From Euglena gracilis (Eukaryota; Euglenida; Euglenophyceae; Euglenales): DNA of 64,000 nt. The notes beneath the pieces are model-generated. The model searched no databases. It was not told where the DNA came from and saw only the letters and a list, made by a program, of their open reading frames with translations. The stretch covers positions 54,839,419-54,903,418 of the forward strand of contig CP154956.1 of assembly GCA_039621445.1 (NCBI GenBank), read 5' to 3'. Both the position numbers and the translations under genes were made by a program. Shown here piece after piece: positions 61,890 to 64,000 of this stretch. Each line of letters begins with the position of its first letter. Positions within the stretch are counted from its first letter, which is position 1.

Positions 61890-62081
61890 CCACCCCCCCC
61901 CCCTTTATTTGAGCACACCCACGGGCCAACGGACCCCCCAAATGCTCAAATAAGGGGGGGGTCAAAAATTCCTTTAGAAAGCGGGCAAAAAAAAATTCGG
62001 CGCCTTCGGCGCATGAAAAAAAAATTTCCCCGGACCCAAATGCTCAATTAAGGGGGGGGGTCAAATAAAGGGGGGGGGTGG
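61890..62081. mobile_element. 192-bp MITE of family M1 with TA duplication
   Basis: The ends are CCACC, a C-run, then TTTATTTGA, and the inverted TCAAATAAA..GGTGG. TA flanks both sides (61888-61889, 62082-62083). The interior matches the copy at 54755 (GAGCACACCCACGGGCCAA, CAAATGCTCAAATAAGGGG, CCGGACCCAAATGCTCAATT). Confidence 0.85.
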
Positions 62082-62109
62082 TAGTGGCATCACTTGTCAC
62101 AGACGGCTC

Positions 62110-62265
62110 CTGGTTCTGGCCTGGGGGGGGTAGTGGGGGTCGACCATGGTCGGCCCACGGTCGCTCTCGGTCGGGGGGGGGGGGTAGTGGGGGGGGTCGA
62201 CCGAGGTGACCGTGGGGGTCGACCGAGGGCAACCATGGTCGACCCCCCCACTCCATAACCGCGAC
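62110..62265. repeat. Inverted GTCGACCATGGT repeat
   Basis: GGGGGTCGACCATGGT at about 62136 is inverted as ACCATGGTCGACCCCC at about 62232, around G-runs and GTCGACCGAGG words. It is probably one more C/G-rich foldback unit. Confidence 0.6.
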
Positions 62266-62271
62266 CCGAAA

Positions 62272-63385
62272 ATAACAAAATCCCTTATGTTACCAAACGG
62301 TTTTGGGGGGAAATCCCTTTTTGTTGCTCAACTGTTCGAGGGCCCCAAATTCACAAAATCCCTTGTGTTACCAAACCGTTTTGGGGGGCAAATCCCTTTT
62401 TGTTGCTCAACCGTTCGAGGGCCCCAAACAGGCTTCTTTTTAAGACCCCCGGGGGGGGGAGGGGGGGTCCCCCCCCACCCACCCAGGGTGGCGCGGGACC
62501 CCCCCGGGGGGGGGGGGGTCCGGGGACCCCCCCAAAATCGGGCCCGTTAAAGGCAATTTTCAAAAATTTTCGGCGCTTCGCGCCGAAAAGGTATACCCAG
62601 CGCCTCCGGCGCGGGACCCCCCCCCCCCGCCCCGGGGGGGGGGGGCAGGTGACTTAAAAAGAAGCCTGGCCCCAAAATAACAAAATCCCTTGTGTTACCA
62701 AACCGTTTTGGGGGGCATCTCCCTTTTTGTTGCTCAACTGTTCGAGGGCCCCAAAATAACAAAATCCCTTGTGTTACCAAACCGGTTTGGGGGGGCAAAT
62801 CCCTTTTTGTTGCTCAACTGTTCGAGGGCACCAAAATAACAAAATCCCTTGTGTTACCAAACCGTTTTGGGGGGGCAAATCCCTTTTTGTTGCTCAACTG
62901 TTCGAGGGCCCCAAAATAACAAAATCCCTTGTGTTACCAAACCGTTTTGGGGGGCAAATCCCTTTTTGTTGCTCAACTGTTCGAGGGCCCCAAATTAACA
63001 AAATCCCTTGTGTTACCAAACCGTTTTGGGGGGCAAATCCCTTTTTGTTGCTCAACCGTTCAAGGGCCCCAAGGGGGTGGGCCGGGTCACGGGGGGGGGT
63101 CACGGGGGGGGGGTCACGGGGGGGATATGGCCTTTTGCAGACCCCAAAATCGGGGGTCCGCAAAAGGCCATATCCGTGCAAAAGGCAAATACGTGCGTTT
63201 GCGGACCCCAAAATCGAGGGGTGTTCAAATTCGGGTCACGGGGGGGTCACGGGGACGACACCCCCCAAGATAACAAAATCCCTTGTGTTACCAAACCGGT
63301 TTGGGGGGCAAATCCCTTTTTGTTGCTCAAACTGTTCGAGGGCCCCAAATTAACAAAATCCCTTGGTTTACCAAACCGTTTTTGT
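62272..63385. repeat. Tandem array of about 79-bp units
   Basis: About nine units of AATAACAAAATCCCTTGTGT, TACCAAACCGTTTTGGGGGG, CAAATCCCTTTTTGTTGCTC and AACTGTTCGAGGGCCCCAAA. Two C/G-rich blocks interrupt it (about 62430-62665, with GGCGCTTCGCGCC, and 63070-63265). Units are nearly identical, so the array is young. The open frames repeating TKSLVLPNRFGGQIPFCCST come from the unit and are not evidence of a protein. Confidence 0.9.
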
Positions 63386-63469
63386 GTCCCATCCCCCCCC
63401 CTACCCTCTAACCCACGGTCGCCCCCTCGGAAGGGGCAGGGCTGACGTTTTTGTTTTAAAACAAAGCAA

Positions 63470-63655
63470 AAAAACTTTCATGAATAAAAAACGGTTTAAA
63501 AACGGTTTTTTGTTTCAAAAAAGGGTGTTTTTTTTTAAATAAAACACTGCAAATAGGAAAAAAAACTTGTTTAAAAACACTTGTTTTTAAACAAGTGTTT
63601 TTAAACAAGTGTTTTTAAACGGTGGACCCCAGGGGGGTCCACCGTGGCGGACAGC
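63470..63655. repeat. AAACAAGTGTTTTT repeats and terminal hairpin
   Basis: ACTTGTTTTTAAACAAGTGT-type units, themselves palindromic, are followed by the hairpin CGGTGGACCCC-AG-GGGGGTCCACCG at about 63617-63643. AT-rich, no coding. Confidence 0.75.
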
Positions 63656-64000
63656 CGGAATTTCCCAAAGGAAAATTCATTGGTTTGATTCGGCATGCCG
63701 TGCCGAGGGGGTTGGCTGACCACGGGGGGGGGTGGTTGCCGGACCTCCTTCACTTCAACTTCAATCTCTGTTCTTCACCCACAACTTCAATCCAGCCTTG
63801 GGTGCACCCCCCTAAAAATGCCCAAAAACTTACATTTCATTTTTGACATGGCCGCCAGGGACCAATCCTCAGCAACTGCCACTCCCCCCCCTCCTCCCAC
63901 TGTGCCTAGCTTCCTCAAAAAAAAGCTACGAAAAAATCGGGACTTTCTTGAGCCCAAAAATGGCCAAAAATGACCATTTTCAGGCATAAAATGGCAAATT
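63656..64000. other. No gene recognised at the window end
   Basis: Mixed DNA with C-runs and a GGCCAAAAATGACCATTTT low-complexity end. No exon is supported. Confidence 0.4.

Noticed and set aside
62769-63353. 194-codon frame repeating TKSLVLPNRFGGQIPF
   Set aside because: Each repeat is one 79-bp unit read in rotating frames; no protein-level constraint visible.

Overview
This 64-kb window looks like nuclear DNA of a single-celled, probably photosynthetic eukaryote. Genes are split into short exons with mostly GT-AG boundaries. Some exons are far richer in GC than the DNA around them. Long poly-C/poly-G runs, tandem repeats and mobile elements fill the rest. The species cannot be named from the sequence. 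The best hint of a plastid is a GDT1-type cation transporter whose acidic loop and motifs resemble the plastid (PAM71-like) branch.

Only two host genes can be identified. On the plus strand (about 11.5-17.2 kb) is a UPF0016/GDT1 gene with at least six exons; both signature E-x-G-D-K-[TS] motifs and the stop codon are visible. On the minus strand (about 55.8 down to 38.7 kb) are scattered exons that align in order with FAD-dependent (mitochondrial type) glycerol-3-phosphate dehydrogenase. Its first exons were not found, and several conserved blocks are divergent or missing.

Between them (18.0-38.5 kb) lies a cluster of three DIRS-type tyrosine-recombinase retrotransposons. A1 (18027-29410) and A2 (29411-33346), both on the plus strand, abut head to tail. 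B (33442-38521) is on the minus strand and still shows inverted terminal repeats, an internal complementary region, a 266-codon first frame, reverse transcriptase/RNase H and recombinase. All carry frameshifts or lost catalytic residues.

The RNase H region of A1 is split by a 7,047-bp insertion (20537-27583). It has short inverted ends, a perfect 8-bp target duplication, and an empty site supplied by element B. It is packed with satellite arrays: TTAGGGGG-like repeats, 150-bp units, a 2.2-kb 19-bp minisatellite and GC-rich arrays. A 136-bp miniature with matching ends and its own perfect 8-bp duplication lies at 49720-49855. This is the strongest candidate for an undescribed system: a non-autonomous transposon family that carries and expands satellite DNA.

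The right half (42-64 kb) is dense in small foldback elements. Two families are defined by TA target duplications, confirmed by comparing a repeat at 46 kb (empty) with its inverted copy at 54-55 kb (filled). Another element at 49352-49663 has a perfect 8-bp duplication. There are also several long perfect or near-perfect palindromes. No RNA genes or CRISPR arrays were recognised.
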